Counted from the stretch's first letter, positions 7,358 to 14,869 are shown. The stretch: 33,125 nt of DNA from Oscillospiraceae bacterium (GCA_015065505.1 SVQE01000030.1:1-33125); one strand, 5' to 3'. Program-made: numbers and translations. Notes: generated from the sequence alone by a model not told the origin.

Positions 7358-8906
7358 AGAAAAAACAACAATTAGAAAGCTTCGTTTCAAAAAAACGGAG
7401 AGCATATATCTGATAATAAGAGGTCTTGAGGTGGGTATCGCCTCAGGACTTGTTTGCGTTTTATACAGATATGCCCTGCAATTTGCCGAAAGCGGATTGA
7501 TGAGCGTGCTTGAATATGTAAAGGGCTCGCCCTCAAAAATTGCGCTGTGGCTTGTGCTTGCGGCTTTGCTCGGCGTGCTTGTTGCATATATAAACAAGCT
7601 TGAGCCAGACGCTGCAGGAAGCGGAATTCCCCAGGTTGCAGGCGAAATAAGGGGCTATTTTTCGCTTAACTGGTGGCGCGTTATTCTTGCAAAATTAATC
7701 GGCGGAACAACCTCGGTTTTCTGCGGACTTTCCCTCGGCAGAGAGGGTCCCTCGGTTCAGCTCGGCGGTATGGCGGCAAAGGGTGTTGCAAGAATTACAA
7801 AAAGCGATAAAACAACCGAGCTGAGAATGATTTCCTGCGGTGCAGGCGCAGGTATGGCAGCGGCATTCAACGCGCCTATTGCAGGAACAATGTTTGTGCT
7901 TGAAGAGCTTCACCGCTCGTTTGATAAAGCGCTTTTAACAATGGGCATTGTTTCGGCAATAACCGCCGACTATGTTTCAAAAATCTTTTTCGGTCAGAAC
8001 ACAATTTTTCATTACGACACCTCAACCCTCGCCCTCAGGCACTACTGGCTTCTTGTTATTATGGGCGTTGTTTTCGGCGTTTCGGGTGTTTCTTATAACA
8101 TTATTATGGTTAAGGCGCAGAAGCTTTTCAAAAAGATTAAGCTTCCCTTGCCTGTTAAGCTTGCAGGTGTTTTTCTTATCAGCGGTGTTATCGGGCTTTA
8201 TGCTCCGCAGATTCTCTGCGGCGGTCACAGCATGGCAAATCTTCTTATAACCGAGCGCCCCGAGCTTAAAATACTAATCATTTTACTGCTTGCAAAATTT
8301 GCTTTCGGTGCGTTCAGCTTTGCTTCAACCGCACCCGGCGGAACACTTTATCCGCTTTGCATTCTCGGCGCATATCTCGGCGCTGTCTTCGGAAATATTG
8401 CAATAGGAACCTTCGGGCTAAAAGAGGTTTTGTTTGAAGAATTTGTTATTATCGGTATGGCAGGACTTTTCGCTTCAATCGTGCGCGCTCCGCTTACGGG
8501 AATAATTCTTGTTTTCGAGCTTACGGGAAATATGAATTCCCTGCTTCCGATTGCAACGGTTTCATTTATTTCCTATGCGGTTGCAAATGTTATAGGAACT
8601 GCTCCGTTTTATTCAATTCTTTTTGAAAAGGCAGTTGAAAAAACAGATTCGCCGTCCCTTGATACAGCGTCAAACGAAAAGGTGCTTCAAACCTTTTCAA
8701 TCCCTGTCGGAAGCTCGATTAACGGTAAGAAAATCGCCGATATAGACTGGGGCAAGCACTGCGTTATTGTTTCCGTTGAAAGAGACGAAACGCCGATAAC
8801 CCCTAAGGGCGACACCGTTCTTAAAGACGGCGACACACTTGTTATGCTTATTTCCCAGCGAAGATTTTCGCAGGATTTAAAGAGAATTAGTGAGATTGTC
8901 AAATAA
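7347..8906 (+). CDS. ClC-type chloride/proton antiporter with C-terminal RCK_C domain
   Basis: 519 aa. Selectivity-filter motifs are GSGIP (91-95), GREGP (131-135, with E133 as the gating glutamate) and GGTLYP (331-336). Tyr422 in PFYS matches the chloride-coordinating tyrosine of E. coli ClC. Glu186/187 (LEELHRSF) sit where the internal proton glutamate lies in antiporters, so H+/Cl- exchange is more likely than a simple channel. The Ser in GSGIP argues against the fluoride-specific CLC-F group. Residues about 445-519 form a TrkA-C/RCK_C regulatory domain. The start overlaps plsY by 11 bp and uses AAGGAA inside the plsY end as its ribosome binding site. Confidence 0.92.
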   Translation: MGNKEKTTIRKLRFKKTESIYLIIRGLEVGIASGLVCVLYRYALQFAESGLMSVLEYVKGSPSKIALWLVLAALLGVLVAYINKLEPDAAGSGIPQVAGEIRGYFSLNWWRVILAKLIGGTTSVFCGLSLGREGPSVQLGGMAAKGVARITKSDKTTELRMISCGAGAGMAAAFNAPIAGTMFVLEELHRSFDKALLTMGIVSAITADYVSKIFFGQNTIFHYDTSTLALRHYWLLVIMGVVFGVSGVSYNIIMVKAQKLFKKIKLPLPVKLAGVFLISGVIGLYAPQILCGGHSMANLLITERPELKILIILLLAKFAFGAFSFASTAPGGTLYPLCILGAYLGAVFGNIAIGTFGLKEVLFEEFVIIGMAGLFASIVRAPLTGIILVFELTGNMNSLLPIATVSFISYAVANVIGTAPFYSILFEKAVEKTDSPSLDTASNEKVLQTFSIPVGSSINGKKIADIDWGKHCVIVSVERDETPITPKGDTVLKDGDTLVMLISQRRFSQDLKRISEIVK

Positions 8907-8940
8907 AGATTTATCGCGCAGGCGGTAAATCTTTATTTTA
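8904..8940 (+). terminator. plsY-clc terminator
   Basis: AAAGATTTATCGC (8905-8917) pairs over 13 bp with GCGGTAAATCTTT (8922-8934), one G-T pair, 4-nt loop, then ATTTTA. The stem begins inside the stop codon of clc. Confidence 0.8.
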
Positions 8941-9058
8941 GTTGCGAGTTCCGCGCTCCAAGTTCCGAGTTCAGGTTACTCGCTGCGCTCAAACAATTAA
9001 TTATAATCGTAGCGAATCGACCCGACAACTCGGAGCTCGGGTCTCGGCGCTTGAAACT
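8940..9058. repeat. MITE-like heptamer element C (array, core, inverted array)
   Basis: The left arm is five 7-nt units (AGTTGCG, AGTTCCG, CGCTCCA, AGTTCCG, AGTTCAG; 8940-8974). The core, 8975-9023, begins GTTACTCGCTGCGCTCAAAC and continues AATTAATTATAATCG. The right arm, 9024-9058, is the same kind of heptamer in inverse orientation (GACAACT, CGGAGCT, CGGGTCT, CGGCGCT, TGAAACT). The left arm starts at the last base of the clc terminator. The core is shared with the element at 24095-24208. Confidence 0.65.
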
Positions 9059-9075
9059 TAAATTGTGATTTATCC

Positions 9076-9104
9076 TTGACATCACAACAACAAGTTGCTA
9101 TAAT
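9076..9104 (+). promoter_or_regulatory. rpsF-ssb-rpsR promoter
   Basis: Consensus TTGACA (9076-9081) and TATAAT (9099-9104) with 17 bp spacing. It is the strongest promoter in the window, as expected for ribosomal protein genes. Confidence 0.9.
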
Positions 9105-9111
9105 GTTAGGG

Positions 9112-9170
9112 CTTGAAGTATCAAGTAAATATCCTTGCGCGAGGAAATATCGCGCCGAATGTCCAGAAGG
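9112..9170 (+). promoter_or_regulatory. Structured rpsF leader, possible S6:S18 autoregulatory site
   Basis: Two hairpins fit in the leader: CTTGA/TCAAG (9112-9125) and GCGCGA/TCGCGC (9137-9142 with 9150-9155), the latter followed at once by CGAATGTCC. Leaders of rpsF operons in many bacteria carry a structure with a CCG element bound by the S6:S18 complex. The CCGAA here (9155-9159) fits that idea, but the match was not tested against a covariance model. Confidence 0.45.
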
Positions 9171-9181
9171 AGGTGCTAAAG

Positions 9182-9472
9182 ATGGCATTAAGAAATTACG
9201 AAATCGTTATGGTTTATTCACTCAAGAAGGGTGACGAGGCAGTAGAAGCTTTAAAGACCAAGTTCACTGACCTTATTTCTAAGAATGGCACTCTTGGCGA
9301 AGTTGAGGATTGGGGCAAGAGAAAGCTTGCTTACCCGATTAATTATGAAGCTGAGGGCTACTATGTTCTTATTAATTTCTCTTGTGATGAATCATTCCCC
9401 GCTGAGCTCGACCGTGTAATTAACATTACAGACGGCGTTCTCCGCTCACTCATCGTAGCAAAAGGAGAATAA
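9182..9472 (+). CDS. rpsF: 30S ribosomal protein S6
   Basis: 96 aa, normal length. It begins MALRNYEIVMVYSLKKGDEA and contains the conserved EDWGKRKLAYPINYEAEGYYVLINF. S6 binds the central domain of 16S rRNA as a dimer with S18, encoded two genes downstream. The ATG at 9182 has AGGAGG 8 bp upstream. A longer frame through the leader lacks a ribosome binding site. Stop is 2 bp before the ssb start. Confidence 0.97.
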   Translation: MALRNYEIVMVYSLKKGDEAVEALKTKFTDLISKNGTLGEVEDWGKRKLAYPINYEAEGYYVLINFSCDESFPAELDRVINITDGVLRSLIVAKGE

Positions 9473-9474
9473 TC

Positions 9475-9915
9475 ATGATTAACACAGTTGCATTAATGGG
9501 AAGATTAACATACGATCCCGAGTTGAGATCAACTCCGAGCGGCGTATCGGTTATTCGCTTCCAGATTGCCTGCGACAGAAACTACCAGAGAGCAGGTGAA
9601 GAGCGTCAGGCTGATTTTATTGACTGCGTTGCATGGAGACAGACTGCGGAATTCATTTCACGCTATTTCCGCAAGGGCTCAATGATTGCTGTTGAAGGTT
9701 CAATCCAGACCAGCAACTACACCGATAAAGACGGTAACAAGAGAAAGCAAGTTGAAGTTGTTGCAAACAATGTTTCATTCTGCGGTTCTAAAGCTGAATC
9801 GGGAATGGACGCTCAACCCAGAGAATACGCTCAGGCTGCACCGAGCTATGCTAATGCAGGCAACAGCGATTTCGAGGAAATCATCGACGACAACGACGAC
9901 GACCTTCCATTCTAA
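9475..9915 (+). CDS. ssb: Single-stranded DNA-binding protein
   Basis: 146 aa. The OB fold spans about residues 1-105 (INTVALMGRLTYDPELR, FIDCVAWRQTAEFISRYFRKGSMIAVEGSIQT), followed by a short acidic linker and the DDDLPF tail that recruits replication and repair partners. AGGAGA precedes the start. Its place between rpsF and rpsR is the standard Firmicutes order. Confidence 0.97.
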   Translation: MINTVALMGRLTYDPELRSTPSGVSVIRFQIACDRNYQRAGEERQADFIDCVAWRQTAEFISRYFRKGSMIAVEGSIQTSNYTDKDGNKRKQVEVVANNVSFCGSKAESGMDAQPREYAQAAPSYANAGNSDFEEIIDDNDDDLPF

Positions 9916-9934
9916 GAAAAGGAGTTAATGAATT

Positions 9935-10168
9935 ATGGCATACGTAAAAGGACCAAGAAAAAACCGCAGAAAAGTTTGTCAGTTCTGCGTAGATAAGGTT
10001 GAAACTATAGATTACAAGGATGTTGCTAAGCTTAGAAAATTTGTATCTGAAAGATCAAAGATTCTTCCCCGCAGAGTAACAGGCACATGTGCAAAGCATC
10101 AGAGAGATCTCACAACAGCTATCAAGAGAGCTCGCCACCTTGCTCTTCTGCCTTACACATCAGACTAA
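9935..10168 (+). CDS. rpsR: 30S ribosomal protein S18 (zinc-binding form)
   Basis: 77 aa. It carries four potential zinc ligands, CQFC near residues 16-19 and TCAKHQ near residue 52, so it is the cysteine-containing form of S18. Conserved core: [31 protein letters not shown] precedes the start. It is the last gene of the rpsF operon. Confidence 0.97.
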   Translation: MAYVKGPRKNRRKVCQFCVDKVETIDYKDVAKLRKFVSERSKILPRRVTGTCAKHQRDLTTAIKRARHLALLPYTSD

Positions 10169-10171
10169 TAA

Positions 10172-10209
10172 CAAAAAATTGCCGACTCGAAAGAGTCGGA
10201 TTTTTTGTT
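10172..10209 (+). terminator. rpsF operon terminator
   Basis: CCGACTC-GAAA-GAGTCGG (10182-10199) is flanked by an A run and a T run, so it may also stop nadE transcription from the other strand. Confidence 0.9.
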
Positions 10210-10216
10210 TTTAAAG

Positions 10217-10957
10217 TTATTCTATTGCAGTCGGGATTTTCGGGTCGAAAATCGGCATTAATCTGAGCTTGAACTGATTGATTTTGTGAAGGCGGTCTAT
10301 TCTTTCCTTTGTTTCGGGGTTATCAATCTCGCCCGTTCTGATATATCTGTCAAGCACTGCATAGGTGAAACCGAGGTTATCCTCATCTGTTTTGCCGCAG
10401 AGACCGTCAATCGGAACCTTGTTAACAAGAACATCGGGAAGCCCGAGGAACGCGCCGAGCTCCTTCATTTCCTGAACGGTTATATTTGAGCAGGGGCTGA
10501 AATCGCCGACGGAATCGCCGTAGCGCGTCGAATATCCAACCCAGTCCTCTGAAAGATTGCAGGTGTTTGCAACTCTGCCGTTATGGCTCTGAGCAACCGC
10601 ATAAAGCGTTGTCATACGAACTCTCGGCGGAATATTTGTTGCACTCTGAGCAGAAAGCTCAAACGGAACGGCAGCCTTAAGTCCGTCTATCGCATCTTTA
10701 ACATTAATAATATAATGCTTTATTCCGAGGTGGCTGACAAGCAGCTTTGCCATATCAATATCAGCCTGCTCACCATAGGGCATCAAAACGCCGATAACCC
10801 TGTCCTTACCGAGTGCTTCAACGCAGAGCGCCGCAACTATGGAGCTGTCCTTACCGCCCGAAATACCAACTATTGCATTGCAGCCCTTTCCGTTTTCCTC
10901 AAAGAAATCGCGAATCCACTGCACGCATTCATCCTTAACCTTTTTTACATCAAACAT
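10217..10957 (-). CDS. nadE: NH3-dependent NAD+ synthetase
   Basis: 246 aa, the short ammonia-dependent form without a glutaminase domain. The ATP pyrophosphatase P-loop SGGKDSS lies at 33-39. Other conserved segments are ANTCNLSEDWVGYSTRYGDSVGDF and DEDNLGFTYAVLDRYI. It adenylates and amidates nicotinic acid adenine dinucleotide to make NAD+. AGAGGTG lies upstream of the ATG. It is monocistronic, with its own promoter at 11000-11027. Confidence 0.95.
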   Translation of the reverse strand: MFDVKKVKDECVQWIRDFFEENGKGCNAIVGISGGKDSSIVAALCVEALGKDRVIGVLMPYGEQADIDMAKLLVSHLGIKHYIINVKDAIDGLKAAVPFELSAQSATNIPPRVRMTTLYAVAQSHNGRVANTCNLSEDWVGYSTRYGDSVGDFSPCSNITVQEMKELGAFLGLPDVLVNKVPIDGLCGKTDEDNLGFTYAVLDRYIRTGEIDNPETKERIDRLHKINQFKLRLMPIFDPKIPTAIE

Positions 10958-10999
10958 AAAATCACCTCTGCTTTAGTAAAAGCATTTACTTTATATATT

Positions 11000-11027
11000 A
11001 TTATAGCTTATTTTTATAAATCGTCAA
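11000..11027 (-). promoter_or_regulatory. nadE promoter
   Basis: On the minus strand TTGACG (11027-11022) and TATAAT (11005-11000) are 16 bp apart. The rest of the nadE-spoVT gap, 11028-11178, holds a small AGCGT/ACGCT inverted repeat (11110-11127); no convincing spoVT promoter was resolved. Confidence 0.65.
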
Positions 11028-11178
11028 TAATTTTTCATCTGTTTAAATTTCCAAATAGCTCATCATTAGTTATCAGTAATAAAGCTTAAATACAATAACA
11101 AAAAAGATTAGCGTATGATTTAACGCTTTCTGAGCAGAATATTATTGTTAATAATTTTGATAAAAGGGGAAATTTGCT

Positions 11179-11715
11179 ATGAAAGCAACAGGAATAGTCA
11201 GAAGAATTGATGATTTGGGCAGAATAGTTATACCTAAGGAAATACGCCGCTCTTTTCGCATAAAAGAAGGTGACCCTTTGGAGATTTACACCGATGCCGA
11301 GGGTGAGGTTATTTTTAAGAAATATTCGCCGATAGGCGAGCTTTCAAATTTTGCGGGGCAGTATGCCGAGGTTTTGCACAAAAACGCAGGGCTGCCGATT
11401 GCCATCTGCGACAACGACCACGTTATTGCAGTTTCGGGAATCAGCAAGCGCGAGGTGCTTGAAAGACGGGTTACAAAGAATCTTGAAGAGCTGATGGAAA
11501 ACCGCCAGATACACATTAAAACCGAAAAAATTCCTTCAATGAACGCAATCGAGGGTTATTCAAGGCAGGCTGAAATTGTTTATCCGATTATATACGGAGG
11601 CGACGTCAGCGGAGCAATCGCGGTTTTGGAGGATGAAAAGGGCGAGCTTCCGAGTGAGGCGGACATCAAGCTTGTTCAGGTTGCAGCTGCGTTTCTGGGC
11701 AAACAAATGGAATAA
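11179..11715 (+). CDS. spoVT: Stage V sporulation protein T, AbrB-type regulator
   Basis: 178 aa, the normal length. Residues 1-50 are the swapped-hairpin AbrB DNA-binding domain (MKATGIVRRIDDLGRIVIPK, then EIRRSFRIKEGDPLEIY). Residues about 55-178 are the GAF-like domain ending LVQVAAAFLGKQME. SpoVT tunes sigma-G-dependent transcription in the forespore, so the organism probably sporulates. AAAGGGGAAA precedes the ATG. The last ~46 bp are duplicated at 13070-13115, beyond the protease gene. Confidence 0.93.
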   Translation: MKATGIVRRIDDLGRIVIPKEIRRSFRIKEGDPLEIYTDAEGEVIFKKYSPIGELSNFAGQYAEVLHKNAGLPIAICDNDHVIAVSGISKREVLERRVTKNLEELMENRQIHIKTEKIPSMNAIEGYSRQAEIVYPIIYGGDVSGAIAVLEDEKGELPSEADIKLVQVAAAFLGKQME

Positions 11716-11737
11716 TTTTTAATCTGCATAAAAAACA

Positions 11738-11770
11738 AATCCCGCCGGTCTCAGCACCGACGGGATTTTC
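11738..11770. terminator. spoVT/protease intergenic terminator
   Basis: AATCCCGCCGGT (11738-11749) pairs with ACCGACGGGATT (11756-11767) with one C-A mismatch and a 6-nt loop. The T run is short on the plus strand (ATTTTC), and on the minus strand the stem is followed by TGTTTTTTATG, so it may serve both genes. Confidence 0.7.
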
Positions 11771-11828
11771 AGAGCTTTTTGCTTGGCAAAACTTTTTTTA
11801 TTTGATTACAAATATTGCAGCTTGAAAC

Positions 11829-12974
11829 TCACATATAATTCCTTATCAGATACGCATAATCCTTTGCGTTAACTATTCCGTCATCGTTTAAATCAAGCGG
11901 ATAATATCTTTTATTAATATAATCTGCAAAGAGAACTGAGGTTGTTTTTCCGTTGTTATCTGTTAAGATTACGGTTTTTCCGTCAAATGAAAGGATTTCG
12001 GGCTCGGTGCTGTTAATATCAAAATCCGCAAGATTTATCATACCCCAGCCATAGGTATTATCAAAGCCGTTTTCGCCGAGGTCAACCGAATAATTTATTA
12101 AAATCTCCTTTATATCGTCCTGATTAAGCTTTTTATTGCAGGTTTTCAGCAGAGCCGCCGCAGCTGCTGCATGCGGTGCGGCAAGGGAGGTTCCCGTGTC
12201 AACAAACATTATTCGCTTGTATGGAGCAGTGATTGAAACGCCCGGCAAAGCAAAATCAATGCAGGAGCCCGTGTTGGCGTTTTCTCCGATATTATTATTT
12301 TTATCAACGGAGGTTATTGTTAAAACATTATCCTTGTTGCCGGGGTAGCGATCGTTTGCAATTGCTGACTGATTACCCGATGCAACCACAACAACTATGC
12401 CCTTTTTAACAGCCGCATCAATCGCATCGTCAAGAACCGTAACAGAGTGGTTCGGATCCTCAGCGCTGAGGCTCAGATTAATAACATCCGCATTATGTTC
12501 GATTGCATAGTATATGGCTTTTGAAACGTTGCTCATATAGCCCGTTCCGTTTTTGTTGTTAACCTTCAGCGGAAGAACCTTGACGTTTGAAGAGGTTGCG
12601 TCCGCGATAATCCCGCTGACCATGGTTCCGTGATAGTTGCTGTCCTCAATATCCGTGTTTTTATCAATAAAGTTGTAGCCGTCGTCCGTATATCTGCCCT
12701 TAACGTATTTGTTTGAGGTGTTAATGCCTGAATCAACAACCGCAACCTTAACCTCGGGAAGCTCTTTTCCGCTTTTCTCAAGCTTTTCCTGCAGCTTATC
12801 AAGTCCCATACTTTTAACGCCCCAGCTCATATAGCCTAACGAATAACTGTTAAGGGCTTCCTGAACGCAGATATTCTGCTCGTCGGATAAAGAAAGTCTT
12901 GCTCCCGAAAAGGCGCAAACAGAAAAAGCAATAACAAACGAAAGCAATAACGATAAAGCTTTACTGTGTTTCAT
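11829..12974 (-). CDS. Secreted subtilisin-like serine protease with single dockerin-like repeat
   Basis: 381 aa. A signal peptide covers residues 1 to about 24. The S8 catalytic triad is intact: D81 in VAVVDSGIN, H115 in HGTMVSG and S263 in GTSLAAPHAA; N201 in ASGNQ is the oxyanion residue. After the catalytic domain a short beta segment leads to LDLNDDGIVNAKDYAYLIRN at 360-379. This is one calcium-binding dockerin type I half (DxNxDGxVNxxDY); true dockerins have two. It should act outside the cell, and the half-repeat could be a vestige or a calcium site. The prodomain is minimal. The gene lies between spoVT and a duplicated spoVT end, which suggests insertion. The site upstream of the ATG (GGGACGG) is a weak ribosome binding match. 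Confidence 0.9.
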   Translation of the reverse strand: MKHSKALSLLLSFVIAFSVCAFSGARLSLSDEQNICVQEALNSYSLGYMSWGVKSMGLDKLQEKLEKSGKELPEVKVAVVDSGINTSNKYVKGRYTDDGYNFIDKNTDIEDSNYHGTMVSGIIADATSSNVKVLPLKVNNKNGTGYMSNVSKAIYYAIEHNADVINLSLSAEDPNHSVTVLDDAIDAAVKKGIVVVVASGNQSAIANDRYPGNKDNVLTITSVDKNNNIGENANTGSCIDFALPGVSITAPYKRIMFVDTGTSLAAPHAAAAAALLKTCNKKLNQDDIKEILINYSVDLGENGFDNTYGWGMINLADFDINSTEPEILSFDGKTVILTDNNGKTTSVLFADYINKRYYPLDLNDDGIVNAKDYAYLIRNYM

Positions 12975-13006
12975 TTCAGATACCGTCCCTTTAAAATCTT
13001 TATATT

Positions 13007-13035
13007 ATTCTAACATAGTGCACTAAAACATTCAA
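13007..13035 (-). promoter_or_regulatory. Protease gene promoter
   Basis: On the minus strand TTGAAT (13035-13030) and TAGAAT (13012-13007) are separated by 17 bp. Confidence 0.55.
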
Positions 13036-13069
13036 TCCATATTCGGCAATCTTTTTACACTGATTATTT

Positions 13070-13115
13070 GTTCAGATTGCAGCTGCTTTTTTGGGAAAAC
13101 AGATGGAATAATTTT
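13070..13115 (+). pseudogene. Duplicated 3' end of spoVT
   Basis: These 46 bp match the end of spoVT (11674-11719) at 41 positions and would encode VQIAAAFLGKQME followed by TAA. Four of five differences are silent and the fifth changes Val to Ile, so the copy was under coding selection before it lost the rest of the gene. A frame break occurs just upstream (TGA at 13061). It is either the stump of a second spoVT or the original gene end left after an insertion that brought its own copy. Confidence 0.8.
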
Positions 13116-13187
13116 GTGCATATTACACAAATTTTTCGTTCTTTCATTGTTTATTATGACATATGGTTAGAAGATGCAAAAAAGGTC

Positions 13188-13215
13188 TTGCAATTTAAAA
13201 AATGGCGAGTATAAT
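13188..13215 (+). promoter_or_regulatory. Promoter of the structured small RNA
   Basis: TTGCAA (13188-13193) and TATAAT (13210-13215) are 16 bp apart. Transcription would start near 13222, and no open reading frame with a ribosome binding site follows before the terminator. Confidence 0.65.
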
Positions 13216-13221
13216 GAACAC

Positions 13222-13410
13222 GACTTGAGGGACAACGGCTGATAGTTAACTGAGCCACCCTCGTTTACATATAACAACAACGGCTGGCAACAGCCTTGAA
13301 TATATAGTTATTTAACGACCGAAAGGTCTTAAATATATTTAGATTTTTTACATAAATTTTACTCCACCAAATGAAAGAAGCACGGTATCTCGACCGCGCT
13401 TTTTTCATTT
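13222..13410 (+). ncRNA. Structured small RNA of ~190 nt, unassigned (raiA-like possible)
   Basis: Between a promoter and a terminator lie compact hairpins. GAGGG (13227-13231) pairs with CCCTC (13258-13262) and encloses GGCT/AGCC (13237-13240 with 13253-13256). GGCTG-GCAA-CAGCC occupies 13282-13295. TTTAA-c-GACC-GAAA-GGTC-TTAAA occupies 13311-13333. Two GNRA tetraloops suggest tertiary contacts. The final stem AAGC-A-CGGT/ACCG-C-GCTT with a T run (13378-13405) is the terminator. It does not look like 6S, SRP, tmRNA or RNase P RNA. The size and layout recall the Firmicutes raiA RNA, but that is only an impression from memory. Confidence 0.6.
13378..13410 (+). terminator. Small RNA terminator
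   Basis: AAGC-A-CGGT (13378-13386) pairs with ACCG-C-GCTT (13393-13401) with one internal A-C mismatch, then a run of T and ATTTTATTTTT. Confidence 0.7.
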
Positions 13411-13427
13411 TATTTTTCTTATTCTTC

Positions 13428-14093
13428 TTATTCTTCTTCGCGCCACACAAAGGTTGGATTTAAGTCATATTCTCCGTTATCAATAATAATATTCTGCCCC
13501 GACATCGAACGGTTCTTAAGGGTTAAAAACTCGACCCAGTCTGCAAGCTCATTCACCGTCATCCATTTTTTCAGCGGAGTTACCTGCATAATTTTTTCCC
13601 AGCTCTCTTTATCGTTCATAACGGGATTGTTAAGCGAGGTATAAACTCCGCCCGGGCTTATTGCATTAACGGTAACGCCGAGCGGTGCAAGCCTTATGGC
13701 AACATTTTTCATATAGCCCAGCATTCCCGCCTTGGATGCGGCGTACTTCGGAAATTCCTGCCCTGAAACCGCGGAAACAGAAGCATTGAACAGAATTGAC
13801 GTTAATTTGCAGCTTTTTATATATTTTTCCGTAACATTAATTGTTCCTGTCAAATTGTTTTCTATATCGTCATCGCTGTTCTGAAGTCCTGCGTTGTTGA
13901 ATAGAATTTCAGCATCATCTATATCCGGCAGAGCAGATATATCCTTTATATCTGCCTGAAAATGAATATAATTCGACTCGGATATTTCAGCGGGCTTCAG
14001 ATCAATGCCGTAAACCGTATGACCGAGAGAAAGAAATCTGAGTGCAACAGCTTTTCCGATATCCCCCGAGCTTCCTGTTATAATTATCTTCAT
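13428..14093 (-). CDS. Short-chain dehydrogenase/reductase in a preQ1-controlled operon
   Basis: 221 aa, short for the SDR family (about 250). It has the cofactor motif TGSSGDIG (6-13), NNAG (66-69) and the active-site YAASK (117-121), with SPGGVYT after strand 6. D31 after the second strand (YGIDLKP) suggests a preference for NAD(H). Its start overlaps the transporter stop in an ATGA, so it is cotranscribed with and coupled to a queuosine-precursor transporter under a preQ1 riboswitch. The substrate is unknown. A role in deazapurine salvage is possible from context, but such a role for an SDR is not established. Confidence 0.85.
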   Translation of the reverse strand: MKIIITGSSGDIGKAVALRFLSLGHTVYGIDLKPAEISESNYIHFQADIKDISALPDIDDAEILFNNAGLQNSDDDIENNLTGTINVTEKYIKSCKLTSILFNASVSAVSGQEFPKYAASKAGMLGYMKNVAIRLAPLGVTVNAISPGGVYTSLNNPVMNDKESWEKIMQVTPLKKWMTVNELADWVEFLTLKNRSMSGQNIIIDNGEYDLNPTFVWREEE

Positions 14094-14818
14094 GATTTAG
14101 CCCTTCTTTTATTATATTCATTTCCGACGCCGTCCTTCTCCCATCCCTTAAGAACACAGTAACCGATGGGCGAGAATACGATCTCCATCAATAATTCAAG
14201 CCCTGCTCCCAGCAGCGAACAGGTTACGCACTGAATTAATGTCCAGTGAAAGCCGTTCCAGTAAATCGGTGCAAATACCGTAAACGCAAGCAGCGCGAAT
14301 ATTAAATTATCAAAAAACTGCGCTATGAATGTTGAAATGTAGCTGCGAGTTACAAACTCAAGCTTTTCATTTTGCTTTTTGAAGAATAATAAGCCTATTC
14401 CCCAGTTTAAGAAATTATTTATTACGGCTGAGGATATAAATGCAACGGTGCTTGAAAGCAAAATAAACCAGGTGCCGCCGATTACCGTGTTAAATGCCGA
14501 AAAATCATCCTTCGTCGGGATAATACTCACCAGATAAAAAACAAGACAGGCAAACAGATTTGTCAGCATTGCAAACACCGAAAGCTTTGTTGACGCCCTG
14601 GGGCCGAATGCCTTTGTGACGATATCCATACATAAAAAAGACAGCCACGATACAAAAATTCCCCCGTCAATAGCAATAATATCGTTTTGAAAAACGGTTT
14701 TATTGGCAAGAATGTTCATCATTACCACGGATAGCGTGAATAACGCTGTTACAACGGGCGGTATGCTGCGGAAAAGCAGCTTCGTATCTGCGACTGCAGA
14801 CGAAAATTTATCTTTCAT
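14090..14818 (-). CDS. Queuosine precursor transporter, YhhQ/VUT family
   Basis: 242 aa, about six membrane helices. The family signatures MMNILANKTV near residue 33, the glycine pair before the second helix (IDGGIFVSWL) and DIVTKAFGPRAS are present. YhhQ-type proteins import preQ0, preQ1 or queuine for tRNA queuosine modification. The upstream preQ1-I riboswitch, whose 3' end contains the AAGGAG ribosome binding site, strongly supports preQ1 (or a related base) as the substrate. No queuosine synthesis or tgt gene is nearby. Confidence 0.88.
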   Translation of the reverse strand: MKDKFSSAVADTKLLFRSIPPVVTALFTLSVVMMNILANKTVFQNDIIAIDGGIFVSWLSFLCMDIVTKAFGPRASTKLSVFAMLTNLFACLVFYLVSIIPTKDDFSAFNTVIGGTWFILLSSTVAFISSAVINNFLNWGIGLLFFKKQNEKLEFVTRSYISTFIAQFFDNLIFALLAFTVFAPIYWNGFHWTLIQCVTCSLLGAGLELLMEIVFSPIGYCVLKGWEKDGVGNEYNKRRAKS

Positions 14819-14828
14819 ATTTTATTTT

Positions 14829-14868
14829 CTCCTTAGTTTTGTTAGAGCGGGTTGTGCCAAGTACCGCT
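14829..14868 (-). promoter_or_regulatory. PreQ1-I riboswitch
   Basis: On the minus strand the P1 stem AGCGG/CCGCT (14868-14864 with 14850-14846) encloses a TACTTGGCACAAC loop and is followed by CTAACAAAACTAAGGAG. This is the compact class I preQ1 aptamer, whose A-rich tail folds back onto the stem. The tail contains the ribosome binding site of the transporter gene, so ligand binding would block translation. Confidence 0.9.
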
Positions 14869-14869
14869 T

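Noticed and set aside
11028-11178. Sigma-G promoter for spoVT
   Set aside because: GTATG near 11113 and AATATTA near 11138 resemble the elements, but the spacing is about 20 bp and the -10 is imperfect.
13378-13405. T-box antiterminator-like ACCGCG near the terminator
   Set aside because: The GGGTGG part of the T-box sequence and an upstream specifier stem are missing, and no aminoacyl-tRNA synthetase or amino acid gene follows.
13371-13427. Small open frame beginning ATGAAAGAAGC within the small RNA
   Set aside because: It has no ribosome binding site and runs through the terminator hairpin into low-complexity T-rich DNA.
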